Assembly (NCBI GenBank): GCA_002429965.1
Contig: DJBG01000181.1
Coordinates: forward strand, 5,523 to 13,901
DNA: 8,379 nucleotides
Direction of reading: 5' to 3'
From: Hungatella sp. UBA5982
Lineage (GTDB): Bacteria > Bacillota > Clostridia > Lachnospirales > Lachnospiraceae
The position numbers and the translations under genes were made by a program. The notes below the pieces were generated by a model, which saw nothing but the letters and a program-made list of their open reading frames with translations, was not told where the DNA came from and made no database searches. Of the stretch, positions 1 to 7,500 are shown one piece after another. The first letter of the stretch is position 1. Each line of letters begins with the position of its first letter.

Positions 1-564
1 AGCCTTTAAGAAACAGTAGTCCTCTCCCGTTTCCGTTTCATAAACGGAGAGCAAAGACACGGTATCCAAGTTTTCCTTGGTCTGGTCGTCATCCACAGGA
101 AGGTTCACGGTTTTCCCGTCTATTCCCATAAAAACAGCTGTATTCCCGCTGTAGTTTAAAGCCGTCAATTCCAGTGAAAGGGCTGACACGTGTTTGTTGT
201 CCATGCTGATAAAGCGGGAAATATCAATTTGCGTCTCTCTTCCTTCCTTATCTTTCCACACCGACTTCCTCTCAAAAAGGCCGTTGCGCATATCCAGGGA
301 TTGGGAAAAGGATTGGTACTCCCCTGTCCCCAGGGAAAACTGGAAATGAAACAAATCCGGTAAGTTCACCATATCCGTGACACCGGGACTGATATAATCA
401 AAGCCGCCCGCCAGATAATTACAGCGCTCGTAAGCCTTTGCCCCGTCCATGAAAAACGAACATCGGGAACCCAGATAACCATTTGACTGGCTGAATATGC
501 TTTCTAAAAACTTTGGATCTTCTCTGCCCTCACAGCGAATCTTCCATGGTTCATACTGAATCAT
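1..564 (-). CDS. Glycoside hydrolase family 65 protein (glycoside phosphorylase type), N-terminal part, open at left edge
   Basis: I translated this frame by hand: 188 codons from ATG at 564 to base 1 without a stop, so the C-terminus lies outside the window. The N-terminal beta-sandwich of GH65 (maltose, trehalose, kojibiose and nigerose phosphorylases) is recognisable. ESIFSQSNGYLGSR (residues 21-34) fits the ExxF..NGYLGxRG block, with Cys where Gly is usual. NYLAGGFDY (49-57), VNLPDL (66-71), LDMRNGLFER (90-99) and RFISMDNKHVSALSLELTALNYSG (in pieces, 117-140) follow in family order. The catalytic acid and phosphate-binding residues are in the (alpha/alpha)6 domain outside the window, so substrate and even phosphorolysis versus hydrolysis cannot be decided. 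No signal peptide is seen; a cytoplasmic enzyme is expected. The start overlaps the upstream glycosidase gene by 14 nt, and a G-rich GAGGGGGG lies about 9 nt before the ATG, suggesting translational coupling. Confidence 0.85.
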   Translation of the reverse strand, partial: MIQYEPWKIRCEGREDPKFLESIFSQSNGYLGSRCSFFMDGAKAYERCNYLAGGFDYISPGVTDMVNLPDLFHFQFSLGTGEYQSFSQSLDMRNGLFERKSVWKDKEGRETQIDISRFISMDNKHVSALSLELTALNYSGNTAVFMGIDGKTVNLPVDDDQTKENLDTVSLLSVYETETGEDYCFLKA

Positions 565-2368
565 GATCCACACCCCCCTCATTCAACCCTTCCATTAAAC
601 AATAGGCCAAATATCCGGCACAGGTCGCAAACGCGGCTCCCGTGGTACATTCGCCTGTCATTTCATCTACGCTTTCACAGGCGATTCCATTGTCCATGGA
701 AGCTCTGCGCAGAAAGTCTAAAGACGCTTCCTTCCTGCCGCTGATCAGCCCGTTGGCGACGCTCAGTATCCAGGGGTGGGGCGCATGGGGACAGCCAATG
801 TCGGAAAAAGGCTTTCCTGCAAAAGAGTATGTGTAATCCGGACTTCGTAACATCTCAACTGTATTTTGCCAGACAGGATCCTCCTTGCCGCAAAAACCCA
901 AATAGGGCAGAAGCTCCAGGCTTCCCGGCGGTTCGTCATACACGTCCCAGTTCCCATCCTCATCTACGGACCAGGCAAAAATCATTTTTCCCTGATATTC
1001 CTTCCTGCAATGGGTATTAATGGCATCAAACAAGCACGAAACTTCCTCTTCCAGCCACTTAAGCGTTTCAGTAGGCCACAAATTACGATACATTTTCTCT
1101 AAATCCCGCAAGCACCTCCAGGTTAAAACATTGTTATACGTGATATAAGGATAAACCCGCATGTCATCCGTGGGCTGTAAAAAAGTTTCATACAGATGAA
1201 GGGCATCGCTTCGCTTGGTCTTTAAAATCGAAAGGATCTTCTTTACTCCTCTCTCAATATGGCTTTCCTGTAAAAGATCAGCCTCTCCCGTAGCATTGAC
1301 GTAACGGCTAAGGGCCATTAATGGGGCACACAGTTCATCCAGTTCAAATCCCGGTTCCAAAACCGTCCCGTCTATGTAACGGCTGTGAATGCCGATTTGT
1401 TTGATCTGGCGGGTAAAAACGTAATTCAGAAGTTCCTTTGCATACTGCGGGTCCGCCTTTAGAATGGAAGGAAAACTCCACAGCAGGCTGTCCCTGTCCC
1501 AATAGGCTGCGCTGACATAATACCTGGGGCTTCTGGAAGTGACCATGACCACTTCCTCTGTATCCATGGTCATACCTGTCGCGTAAAAGAAGTTGAAAAA
1601 CAAGTTCCGGTTTAACAGGGAATCCACTTCCCGTATGCCCACGGTTTTCTGACGCTTTGACAGCCAGCACAGAGTTTCCTCGTAAACCGCATCAAAACTC
1701 TGCCGCAAAAGCTCCTTAGCCGCCGTTGCCGCAGCCACCTCTTCAAAGCCCACGCCCCAGAAAATGTCCAGTATCACGGATTCGCCGGATTTTAACAGGC
1801 AATCATGAGTCCCTTTGTAGCGTATTTCCTCACCCTGTTCAAATTCCCATTTAACAGGCAAAACCGCCATAGGTGCAAATGCCATAACCGGCATTCCAAT
1901 GGACAAATCAAAGACCGGGCCGTCATTCCAGCCGGAGCGGTAAACCGTTCTCTGTCCTGTAACCGTCTTATCCTCGTTGACGCTGTGGGTCACTTTTCCC
2001 CACGCCCCGCTGAAACCACAGGAAATCTCCCGTTCTCTGCCGGAATGATTCATGACGGTCAAACGTATGGCAAAGGCCTTCTGTCCTATGGGAGCCAGAA
2101 AAATCCCCTCTGTACTAACGCCGTCCTTTACCGATTCAAACCTGGGAATCCAGTCACATTCCCGCTTCCATTCCAGATCACAGAGCAGATCCCCTTCCTC
2201 TGCCTGCACAAAAGGCCGTATGAGAGGTTCGCTTTCGCCGCCCCAAAAAGCCAGCATCCCTTTGTAGCCCATATACAGCACCGTAAAACTTTCTATCGAA
2301 GCCGTAGTCTGGTTCAATGTCGGCAGGCTGACAAATTCGTTCCCCGTGGGCATATAGCAATCTTGCAT
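551..2368 (-). CDS. Putative six-hairpin ((alpha/alpha)6) glycosidase, family uncertain, possibly distant GH125-like
   Basis: 605 residues with no signal peptide or membrane segment, so probably cytoplasmic. Residues about 1-230 are beta-rich and Trp/Gly-rich, like the N-terminal sandwich of many (alpha/alpha)6 glycosidases. Residues about 245-595 look like the helical barrel: AAYWDRDSLLWSFP (287-300), a Q..QIGIHSRYIDG stretch (about 320-334), GFELDELCAPLMALSRY (340-356) ahead of NATGEADLL (358-366), DEPPGSLELLPYLGF (478-492), IGCPHAPHPWILSVANGLIS (524-543) and ACESVDEMTGE (563-573). The WDRDS, LDE and ESVDE acids are candidate catalytic residues by analogy only. The late IGxPH..W...L and E-S layout recalls GH125 exo-mannosidases, but the match is weak; GH15, GH63 or MGH1-like relatives are alternatives. 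It is first gene of an operon with its own promoter, and overlaps the GH65 gene, so the two probably act on the same imported glycan. GGGGAGGTG lies 5-7 nt before the ATG and supports the start. Confidence 0.72.
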   Translation of the reverse strand: MQDCYMPTGNEFVSLPTLNQTTASIESFTVLYMGYKGMLAFWGGESEPLIRPFVQAEEGDLLCDLEWKRECDWIPRFESVKDGVSTEGIFLAPIGQKAFAIRLTVMNHSGREREISCGFSGAWGKVTHSVNEDKTVTGQRTVYRSGWNDGPVFDLSIGMPVMAFAPMAVLPVKWEFEQGEEIRYKGTHDCLLKSGESVILDIFWGVGFEEVAAATAAKELLRQSFDAVYEETLCWLSKRQKTVGIREVDSLLNRNLFFNFFYATGMTMDTEEVVMVTSRSPRYYVSAAYWDRDSLLWSFPSILKADPQYAKELLNYVFTRQIKQIGIHSRYIDGTVLEPGFELDELCAPLMALSRYVNATGEADLLQESHIERGVKKILSILKTKRSDALHLYETFLQPTDDMRVYPYITYNNVLTWRCLRDLEKMYRNLWPTETLKWLEEEVSCLFDAINTHCRKEYQGKMIFAWSVDEDGNWDVYDEPPGSLELLPYLGFCGKEDPVWQNTVEMLRSPDYTYSFAGKPFSDIGCPHAPHPWILSVANGLISGRKEASLDFLRRASMDNGIACESVDEMTGECTTGAAFATCAGYLAYCLMEGLNEGGVDHDSV

Positions 2369-2388
2369 AAAAACACCTCCCCAATTTT

Positions 2389-2406
2389 TACTGAAACGTT
2401 TAAGTA
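2389..2406. promoter_or_regulatory. Probable LacI-family operator
   Basis: TACTGAAACGTTTAAGTA is an 18-bp inverted repeat with one mismatched pair (position 4) and a central CG inside AAACGTTT. This even-length, CG-centred form is typical of LacI/GalR-family sugar regulators. It lies about 25-42 nt downstream of the predicted start site of the glycosidase operon and just before its ribosome binding site, a position that would allow repression by roadblock. No regulator gene is in the window. It is not a good CcpA cre site, since the outer TG/CA bases are out of register. Confidence 0.6.
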
Positions 2407-2437
2407 GTCAGTATAAAATTATTGATTTTGTATAGTA

Positions 2438-2467
2438 ATTATATACTGTGTTTTTATTTTTTGTCAA
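2438..2467 (-). promoter_or_regulatory. Sigma-A type promoter of the glycosidase/GH65 operon
   Basis: On the minus strand the -35 box TTGACA (2467-2462) and the -10 box TATAAT (2443-2438) both match the consensus fully, separated by 18 nt of A-rich spacer. An overlapping TATATA at 16-nt spacing is a second choice for the -10. The expected start site is near 2431, giving a leader of about 60 nt before the ATG at 2368. Such a strong core promoter would need repression, which fits the operator-like palindrome in the leader. Confidence 0.75.
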
Positions 2468-2532
2468 TATGTTTTAATAAAAATTTCTTTATTCCTATGG
2501 AAGTTTTGTGCATAAAGCTGATAATCAAAAGT
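2468..2532. other. AT-rich intergenic spacer upstream of the promoter
   Basis: A 65-nt AT-rich stretch between the terminator of the transport operon and the -35 box of the next operon. I see no ORF and no further inverted repeat. On the minus strand it carries A- and T-runs near the promoter that could act as an UP-like element, but nothing specific can be claimed. Confidence 0.4.
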
Positions 2533-2563
2533 CCCCCCATTTTTGCCATTTAAAAATGGGGGG
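2533..2563 (-). terminator. Rho-independent terminator of the transport/aldolase operon
   Basis: A perfect 12-bp stem (2533-2544 with 2552-2563; CCCCCCATTTTT and its complement) with a 7-nt loop begins 9 nt after the aldolase stop codon. On the minus strand the stem is followed by ACTTTTGATT, a short T-tract, so termination is likely though the tract is modest. It separates the aldolase operon from the glycosidase promoter. Confidence 0.85.
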
Positions 2564-2572
2564 CTTTGCCGC

Positions 2573-3496
2573 CTAGAATTGAAACATTTCCAAATCCTCG
2601 GCCTGATACTTTTCCCTAATCTGCCTTAAGCTTATCTTTAAATCGGCAAGCTCCTCATCCTTATAATTATAGAACGGCCGCCTGGAATATCCTCCTTCCA
2701 GTCCTCTCCATCGCATCAGGTTATGTACACAGGACGGGAAATCATATTGAAGACAGGCAAAGATAAATTCATCCGCAATCCGCTGCAGCCGGATGCCTCC
2801 CGGGATATCGCTGTTTTGAACACACTGATATATTTTTTCGTAAATTTCCGGGATTACATTATAGAAGGAACCGATAAGCCCATCCGCTCCAAAACATAGT
2901 CCGGAAAATGCCATCTCATCACACCCTGAATAGATCATGAAATCCTTTCCAAGCATCTCTTTTAAAGAGCCCATCTCGTCATGGCTCCTGGCGGTATATT
3001 TCAGTCCTTTCACTTGATCGATCTCAGCGATTTTAAGGATCAGATCTTTGTCCATGATTCCTGCCAGCTGAATGTTATAAACAATCATCGGAAGGCTGGT
3101 GGATTTTGCAATGTCATTATAATAATGATAAATATCCTCTTTTGAAAACTTCCAATAGAAGGGAGGTACCGACGAAATGGCATCTGCTCCTGCTGCCTCC
3201 GCATGCTCTGCCAGCTCTATGCTCTTTCTGGTTCCGATATCTCCTACATGAACGATCACCGGTACCCTCCCCTTTACCTGATCCATAACGATATCAACCA
3301 CACGATTTCTTTCTTCCGGAGTCATGGTAAAGCATTCTCCTGTACTTCCAGTTAAATAAAACCCATTTACCCCTGCTTCAATCATAAATTCTGTCATTTT
3401 TCTAGTACAGGCTTCGTCGATATTCTCTTTTTCATCAAAAAATGCCATGGTTGCAGGAATGACTCCTTTAATATCCGTAATTTGAAATTTACTCAT
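2573..3496 (-). CDS. DHDPS/N-acetylneuraminate lyase family aldolase, NanA-like
   Basis: A 307-residue (beta/alpha)8 class I aldolase of the usual family length; cytoplasmic. Visible family residues are GSTGE (50-54, carboxylate-binding), Tyr140 in VYNI and the Schiff-base Lys166 in GLKYTA. NAL-type rather than DHDPS-type features are GST (DHDPS usually has GTT), Thr168 two residues after the lysine, GCDE (191-194) and GADGLIGSFYN (203-213). These line up with the residues I recall for sialic acid binding in E. coli NanA (Thr167, Gly189, Asp191, Glu192, Ser208). The expected reaction is cleavage of N-acetylneuraminate to N-acetylmannosamine and pyruvate. Another 2-keto-sugar acid (for example a KDG-like acid) remains possible, and Gln replaces the usual Pro after YNI. 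The start at 3496 is chosen because GGAGG (3506-3502) sits 5 nt before it; an upstream ATG at 3538 overlaps the ATPase gene without such a site. It is last in the operon, 14 nt after the ATPase gene. Confidence 0.85.
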   Translation of the reverse strand: MSKFQITDIKGVIPATMAFFDEKENIDEACTRKMTEFMIEAGVNGFYLTGSTGECFTMTPEERNRVVDIVMDQVKGRVPVIVHVGDIGTRKSIELAEHAEAAGADAISSVPPFYWKFSKEDIYHYYNDIAKSTSLPMIVYNIQLAGIMDKDLILKIAEIDQVKGLKYTARSHDEMGSLKEMLGKDFMIYSGCDEMAFSGLCFGADGLIGSFYNVIPEIYEKIYQCVQNSDIPGGIRLQRIADEFIFACLQYDFPSCVHNLMRWRGLEGGYSRRPFYNYKDEELADLKISLRQIREKYQAEDLEMFQF

Positions 3497-3510
3497 TTTA
3501 ACCTCCATGT

Positions 3511-4524
3511 TTATAAATTTTCGGCCAGATGGCAGCAAACCAGGTGCTCATGGCCGTTATTTTCGATTCTGTGCGCTCTGGGAATTTCCGTCCTGCAGCG
3601 CGGGATGCATTTGGGGCAGCGGGGATGAAAGGGACAGCCACCGGGTGGATCCACCGGACTTGGGACATCTCCCTGAAGCGGGATCCTCTTACGCCGCCTG
3701 TTAATATCAGCAATCGGAATGGCGCCAAGCAGAGCTTCTGTGTATGGATGCAGGGTATTCTCAAAAATCTCCTGAGTCTCTGCCATTTCCACAATATGTC
3801 CCAGATACATTACTGCGATGCGATCACTGATATACTCGACTACAGACAGATCATGAGTTATGAACATATAGGTCAGATTCTTCTTTTCCTTTAATTCCTT
3901 TAGAAGCTGTAATACCTGGGCCTGAATGGAAACATCCAGTGCAGAAACCGCTTCGTCGCATACAATAAACTCAGGATCCACGGAAAGCGCCCTTGCTATG
4001 CCGATCCGCTGTCTTTGTCCTCCGGAAAACTCATTGGGATACCGTTCCATATACTCCTTAGGAAGATTTACCTCTTCCAGTAGTTTTGCGATCTTCTCCC
4101 GCCTTTCCTTTTTGTTTTTCATCCCAAACCGGATCAACGGTTCCTGCATAGTACCAAATATGGTGAAAGAGGGATTTAAAGATGAATATGGATTCTGGAA
4201 AACGATCTGCATCTTCTTACGTGCATCGTCCAATTCCTTTTTCGGCACCTTTGTAATATCCTTCTCCCCTTCTGGGAAATGGTAGATCACTTCTCCTGAA
4301 AATGGCCTGATCAGCTGCAGAATGCTTTTTCCCAGCGTGGTTTTTCCACAACCTGATTCCCCTACGACCCCAAGGATTTCCCCTCTGTAAATATCCAGAT
4401 CCACGTGGTCCACCGCCTTTACATAACCGGCAGTTCTTTTAAATATCCCCTTCCTGACCGGGTAGTAGGTCTTTAATCCTTTCACAGAGATGAGTATTTC
4501 TTTCCTCTCCTTGTTCTCATTCAT
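3511..4524 (-). CDS. Opp/Dpp-type ABC transporter ATPase (DppF/OppF-like)
   Basis: 337 residues, one ABC ATPase domain, energising import at the inner face of the membrane as a heterodimer with the DppD-like ATPase. Walker A is GESGCGKT (55-62), the Q-loop is VFQNP (108-112), the signature is FSGGQRQR (166-173), Walker B is FIVCDEAVSALD (186-197, where DEP is more usual than DEA) and the switch His is His224 (ITHD). The start YPVRKGIFKR and AVDHVDLDI is typical of the OppF/DppF group. The C-terminal oligopeptide-transporter extension follows: HPYTEALL (259-266), then Cys297, 303, 306, 310, 330 and 331, a pattern that in this group can ligate an Fe-S cluster. The ATG overlaps the DppD-like gene by 8 nt, with GAGGAGG 9 nt upstream, implying coupled translation. 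Substrate cannot be read from the ATPase. Confidence 0.93.
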   Translation of the reverse strand: MNENKERKEILISVKGLKTYYPVRKGIFKRTAGYVKAVDHVDLDIYRGEILGVVGESGCGKTTLGKSILQLIRPFSGEVIYHFPEGEKDITKVPKKELDDARKKMQIVFQNPYSSLNPSFTIFGTMQEPLIRFGMKNKKERREKIAKLLEEVNLPKEYMERYPNEFSGGQRQRIGIARALSVDPEFIVCDEAVSALDVSIQAQVLQLLKELKEKKNLTYMFITHDLSVVEYISDRIAVMYLGHIVEMAETQEIFENTLHPYTEALLGAIPIADINRRRKRIPLQGDVPSPVDPPGGCPFHPRCPKCIPRCRTEIPRAHRIENNGHEHLVCCHLAENL

Positions 4525-5536
4525 GATGCTGGCCCTCCTCTTTTAAACGGTCATGGCAGCACCGGCACATATGCCCGGGAGCAATCAGATGTTCATCCGG
4601 AAGCCTTTCTTCGCATACCGGTGCTGCATATGGACATCTTGGAGCAAACTGACAGCCTGGCGGGCGGTTATAAGGATCCGGAGTGGAACCTTTGATAGGC
4701 TCAAGCTTCTGCTTTTTTCCCCGTCCCAGAACAGGAATGGAATTCAGCAGTGCCTTTGTATAAGGATGGGAAGGCTCCGTCAGGACCGACTTAGCATCTC
4801 CGCTCTCTACGATATTTCCCATATACATCACCGCCACATCATCTGCCAGTTCGGCCACTGCCCCCATATCATGGGTAATCAACAGGATAGCAGTATCATT
4901 GTTATTTTTCAAATCCAGCATCAATTCGAATATTTGAGCCTGAATCGTAACATCCAGGGCCGTAGTCGGTTCATCCGCAATCAGTACTCTGGGCCTGCAG
5001 CTCATTGCCATGGCAATCATTGCTCGCTGGCACATCCCCCCGGAAAACTGATGAGGGTATTCATAAAACCGTTTTTCAGGCATCGGGATTCCCATTTCCT
5101 TCAAGAGCCCGATGGAGGACCTTGTTGCTTCCCCTCTGTTTTTCGCTCTCCCATGTGATAGAAGTGCTTCATTGATCTGGTATCCCACGGTAAACACCGG
5201 ATTCAGCGCCGTCATCGGATCCTGGAATATCATGGAAATACCACTGCCCCGGATCTTACGCATTTCACTTCCTTTTCTCTTTTGTTGATCGATCCGGATA
5301 TCCTTGCTATCGTTAAAAAAATGAATCTCGCCTTTTTCAATCCTGGAGAGATCCGGAAGCAGTCCCATAATGGAATTTGCAGTAACCGATTTTCCGCATC
5401 CGCTCTCTCCTACGATACAAAGAATCCTTCGCTTTCTTAAATCAAAGTTGATTCCTCTGATTACTTGATTGCAGCGATCATTGTTATAAAAGTTCACATG
5501 GAGGTTTTTAACGCTTACTACCGTATCATGACTCAT
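4517..5536 (-). CDS. Opp/Dpp-type ABC transporter ATPase (DppD/OppD-like)
   Basis: 339 residues; second ATPase of the importer. Walker A is GESGCGKS (43-50), Q-loop FQDP (104-107), signature FSGGMCQR (164-171), Walker [13 protein letters not shown] (184-195), D-loop region DVTIQAQ and switch His222 (ITHD). [18 protein letters not shown] near residues 285-302 and Cys295, 301, 308, 324, 326 and 327 form the C-terminal domain typical of OppD/DppD. I chose ATG at 5536: AAGGAGG (5551-5545) lies 8 nt upstream and includes the last two bases of the TAA stop of the permease gene. An in-frame ATG at 5578 would add 14 residues that do not resemble the family start and would overlap the permease gene. 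The gap to the permease gene is 13 nt, and the 3' end overlaps the DppF-like gene by 8 nt. Confidence 0.93.
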   Translation of the reverse strand: MSHDTVVSVKNLHVNFYNNDRCNQVIRGINFDLRKRRILCIVGESGCGKSVTANSIMGLLPDLSRIEKGEIHFFNDSKDIRIDQQKRKGSEMRKIRGSGISMIFQDPMTALNPVFTVGYQINEALLSHGRAKNRGEATRSSIGLLKEMGIPMPEKRFYEYPHQFSGGMCQRAMIAMAMSCRPRVLIADEPTTALDVTIQAQIFELMLDLKNNNDTAILLITHDMGAVAELADDVAVMYMGNIVESGDAKSVLTEPSHPYTKALLNSIPVLGRGKKQKLEPIKGSTPDPYNRPPGCQFAPRCPYAAPVCEERLPDEHLIAPGHMCRCCHDRLKEEGQHHE

Positions 5537-5549
5537 CTGACCTTCCTCC

Positions 5550-6458
5550 TTAACCAATTTGAGACGGATCTGCTGCATCTCTTAAGCCATCGCCAATGAA
5601 GTTGATGCTGATAACAAACAGAGTTACCACAACACCCGTAGGTACCCAGACCCACCATGCACGCTTAAGTATCATGATATCCTGCGCCGCATTCAATATA
5701 TTTCCCCAGGTAGCTACCTCCAGCGGAACACCCAGCCCCAGGAAACTAAGTGATGTCTCCTGAAGAATGAACATAGCCGTTGACAATGTTATGTTGACAA
5801 AAATAGGGCCAATTGCGTTAGGCAGCATATGAAAAAAAGCAATCCTCATAGATCCTATGCCAAATGCCTTTAAGGCCTGGACATATTCCTCTTCCCGCAG
5901 GGAAAGCATCTGGGATCTGGCCATTCGGTACATGGATGGCCAGCCGGTTAAGGAAAATATAAAAATCAGATTCCAAAGGCTCTGCCCGGTTATTGTTACA
6001 AGGATCAACACCATTATCATCTGGGGAAATGCCATTAAAATCTCTGAAATCTTCATGACAATCCCGTCTGCCAGCCCTCCTTTATAACCCGCGATCGTGC
6101 CCAGGGAAACACCGAACAGCGTGGCAATCAGCGCAGATCCAAGGCCAACTGCAATGGAAATTCTGCCCCCGTACAGGATTCTTGCAAAAATATCACGCCC
6201 GATTTTATCCGTGCCAAGAATGTGCTTCGCTGACGGTGCCTGCAGGATCCTCCTTAAATCAATCTTTGTCGATGAGTAGGACGTGATAAGGGGCGCTGCA
6301 AAGCAGATAAAAAAGATAACGATAAAAATAATAAGACCCGCAATGGAAAGTTTATTGGCAAGCATTTTCCTTAACACCCTGCTTTTCAACCGTTTCTTTG
6401 GTCTCCCGGATTCCTCCTGAGCAAGGATCCGATCCATTTTTTTCTCTAATGCACTCAT
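5550..6458 (-). CDS. Opp/Dpp-type ABC transporter permease (DppC-like)
   Basis: 302 residues; integral membrane subunit that pairs with the DppB-like permease. It has a basic cytoplasmic N-terminus, a first membrane segment about 37-58, then the DppC/OppC block HILGTDKIGRDIFARILYGG (79-98), further hydrophobic segments (about 103-124, 140-160, 218-240, 268-288), the EAA loop EEEYVQALKAFGIG...HMLPN (189-214) that contacts the ATPases, ETSLSFLGLGVP (234-245) and the C-terminal NFIGDGLRDAADP (286-298). The ATG at 6458 has AGGAGG (6474-6469) 10 nt upstream. The alternative ATG at 6467 adds only MGS and lies a single base from that site, so I prefer 6458. The site overlaps the stop codon of the DppB-like gene, 14 nt before this start, so translation is probably coupled. 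Confidence 0.92.
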   Translation of the reverse strand: MSALEKKMDRILAQEESGRPKKRLKSRVLRKMLANKLSIAGLIIFIVIFFICFAAPLITSYSSTKIDLRRILQAPSAKHILGTDKIGRDIFARILYGGRISIAVGLGSALIATLFGVSLGTIAGYKGGLADGIVMKISEILMAFPQMIMVLILVTITGQSLWNLIFIFSLTGWPSMYRMARSQMLSLREEEYVQALKAFGIGSMRIAFFHMLPNAIGPIFVNITLSTAMFILQETSLSFLGLGVPLEVATWGNILNAAQDIMILKRAWWVWVPTGVVVTLFVISINFIGDGLRDAADPSQIG

Positions 6459-6472
6459 AGATCCCATTCCTC

Positions 6473-7432
6473 CTAACTCAGTTTTATCCGGGGATCCAGC
6501 ATAGCGGTGACTAAATCAACCAAAATGCTTGACACCAGAACGATCAGTACGGAAAAAAATCCTATCATCATGACAAGCGGAGTATTCTGCGCCCGCACGG
6601 CCTTGATGAACAGACCGCCGATTCCAGGCCACTGGAATACCTCCTCCACAACAACCGCTCCGCCGATCAGCATGGGCAGCCGGAATCCGATCAATACCAC
6701 AACAGGGGTCACCGCCGCCCTGAGACCATGCAGGAGATTCACCCTCCACTCCGGGATTCCCTTCGATCTTGCGGTCTTCATATAATCCCTGCCCATGGAT
6801 TCTAACATGCTGCCCCGCGCATACCGCATAACACCGGCTGTCATGGAAAAGCCCAGGACCGCAGCCGGCAGGATTAAGTACGGTAATCTCTGTATGAAGC
6901 TCTGCCCTGCATAAGCCATCCGCCCTCCTACCGGTAGAATGTTGTAATGCAGAGCCAATGTATTGATACAAATGAGGCCGAATAAAAATTGGGGGATCGC
7001 CACACCCACCATACCCAATACGTCCAGGATATGATCCAAAACACTTCCCTTTTTCAGGGCACTGATCACACCCAGAAGAATACCGAATATGGAAGACATG
7101 ATCAGAGATGCTACGGATAATTCAAGCGTTGCCGAAATATGATTCCTCATAATTTCCGCAACAGGTACTCCCGACTGCAGAGAGTAACCAAAGTCACCGT
7201 GCAGGATGCCCACCAGCCATTTAACGTACCGGATTACAAACGGATCATTTAAGCCAAGAGAGTTTCTCATCTGATCAAGCTGTTCCGCCGACATCGTGGA
7301 AAGTGCATCCGGCGGAATCAGGAAATCAACCGCATCACCTGGCATCAGTTCAATTCCCAAATAAATGAGAAAGCTGATGACTAGCATCATTGGAATTAAT
7401 GATAAAATCTTTCTGATTGTATAAGTAGCCAT
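6473..7432 (-). CDS. Opp/Dpp-type ABC transporter permease (DppB-like)
   Basis: 319 residues, usual length for DppB/OppB. The first membrane segment is about 9-29, followed by the extracytoplasmic loop of this group with MPGDAVDFL (30-38), LGLNDPFVIRYVKWL (59-73) and GDFGYSLQSGVPV (79-91). More membrane segments lie about 101-125, 137-160, 184-202, 242-262 and 287-309. The EAA loop GRDYMKTARSKGIPEWRVNL (214-233) and HGLRAAVTPVV (235-245) would dock on the ATPases; EEVFQWPGIGGLF (263-275) and the DPRIKLS tail are family hallmarks. AGGAGG (7444-7439) is 6 nt before the ATG and fixes the start. Together with the DppC-like subunit it forms the translocation path; substrate is not evident from the permease. 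Confidence 0.93.
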   Translation of the reverse strand: MATYTIRKILSLIPMMLVISFLIYLGIELMPGDAVDFLIPPDALSTMSAEQLDQMRNSLGLNDPFVIRYVKWLVGILHGDFGYSLQSGVPVAEIMRNHISATLELSVASLIMSSIFGILLGVISALKKGSVLDHILDVLGMVGVAIPQFLFGLICINTLALHYNILPVGGRMAYAGQSFIQRLPYLILPAAVLGFSMTAGVMRYARGSMLESMGRDYMKTARSKGIPEWRVNLLHGLRAAVTPVVVLIGFRLPMLIGGAVVVEEVFQWPGIGGLFIKAVRAQNTPLVMMIGFFSVLIVLVSSILVDLVTAMLDPRIKLS

Positions 7433-7446
7433 TTAATTCCTCCTGT

Positions 7447-7482
7447 TATAAACGGTGAACCCTGGCAGATCCACCGTTTATA
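7447..7482 (-). promoter_or_regulatory. Intergenic hairpin between binding-protein and permease genes
   Basis: TATAAACGGTG (7447-7457) and its exact complement (7472-7482) form an 11-bp stem with a 14-nt loop, starting 18 nt after the binding-protein stop codon and ending 2 nt before the ribosome binding site of the permease gene. No T-tract follows on the minus strand, so it is unlikely to be a full terminator. In many binding-protein operons a hairpin here stabilises the upstream mRNA and lowers downstream expression; that role is inferred. Confidence 0.55.
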
Positions 7483-7500
7483 TGCTTCATCAATGGGAAA

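Noticed and set aside
2390..2405. CcpA cre site reading of the AAACGTTT palindrome
   Set aside because: When the central CG is aligned, the outer TG and CA bases of the cre consensus fall out of register; a LacI-type operator fits better.
1805..2407. Plus-strand ORF of 200 codons opposite the glycosidase gene
   Set aside because: It is antisense to a well-supported coding frame, has low-complexity composition rich in His, Arg and Ser, no recognisable motif and no good ribosome binding site.
2430..2446. Second operator over the -10 box (GTATA and TATAC arms)
   Set aside because: The arms are only 5 bp, the inner pairs mismatch, and such AT-only repeats are expected by chance around a -10 region.
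2573..3538. Longer start for the NanA-like lyase at 3538
   Set aside because: The extra 14 residues overlap the ATPase gene and do not resemble the family; GGAGG is well placed only for the ATG at 3496.
4553..5158. Plus-strand ORF of 201 codons opposite the DppD-like ATPase gene
   Set aside because: Shadow of a clear ABC ATPase frame on the other strand; no family motif and implausible composition.
7447..7482. Terminator between the binding-protein and permease genes
   Set aside because: The stem is only moderately GC-rich, has a 14-nt loop and is followed on the minus strand by ACAGGAGG rather than a T-tract.
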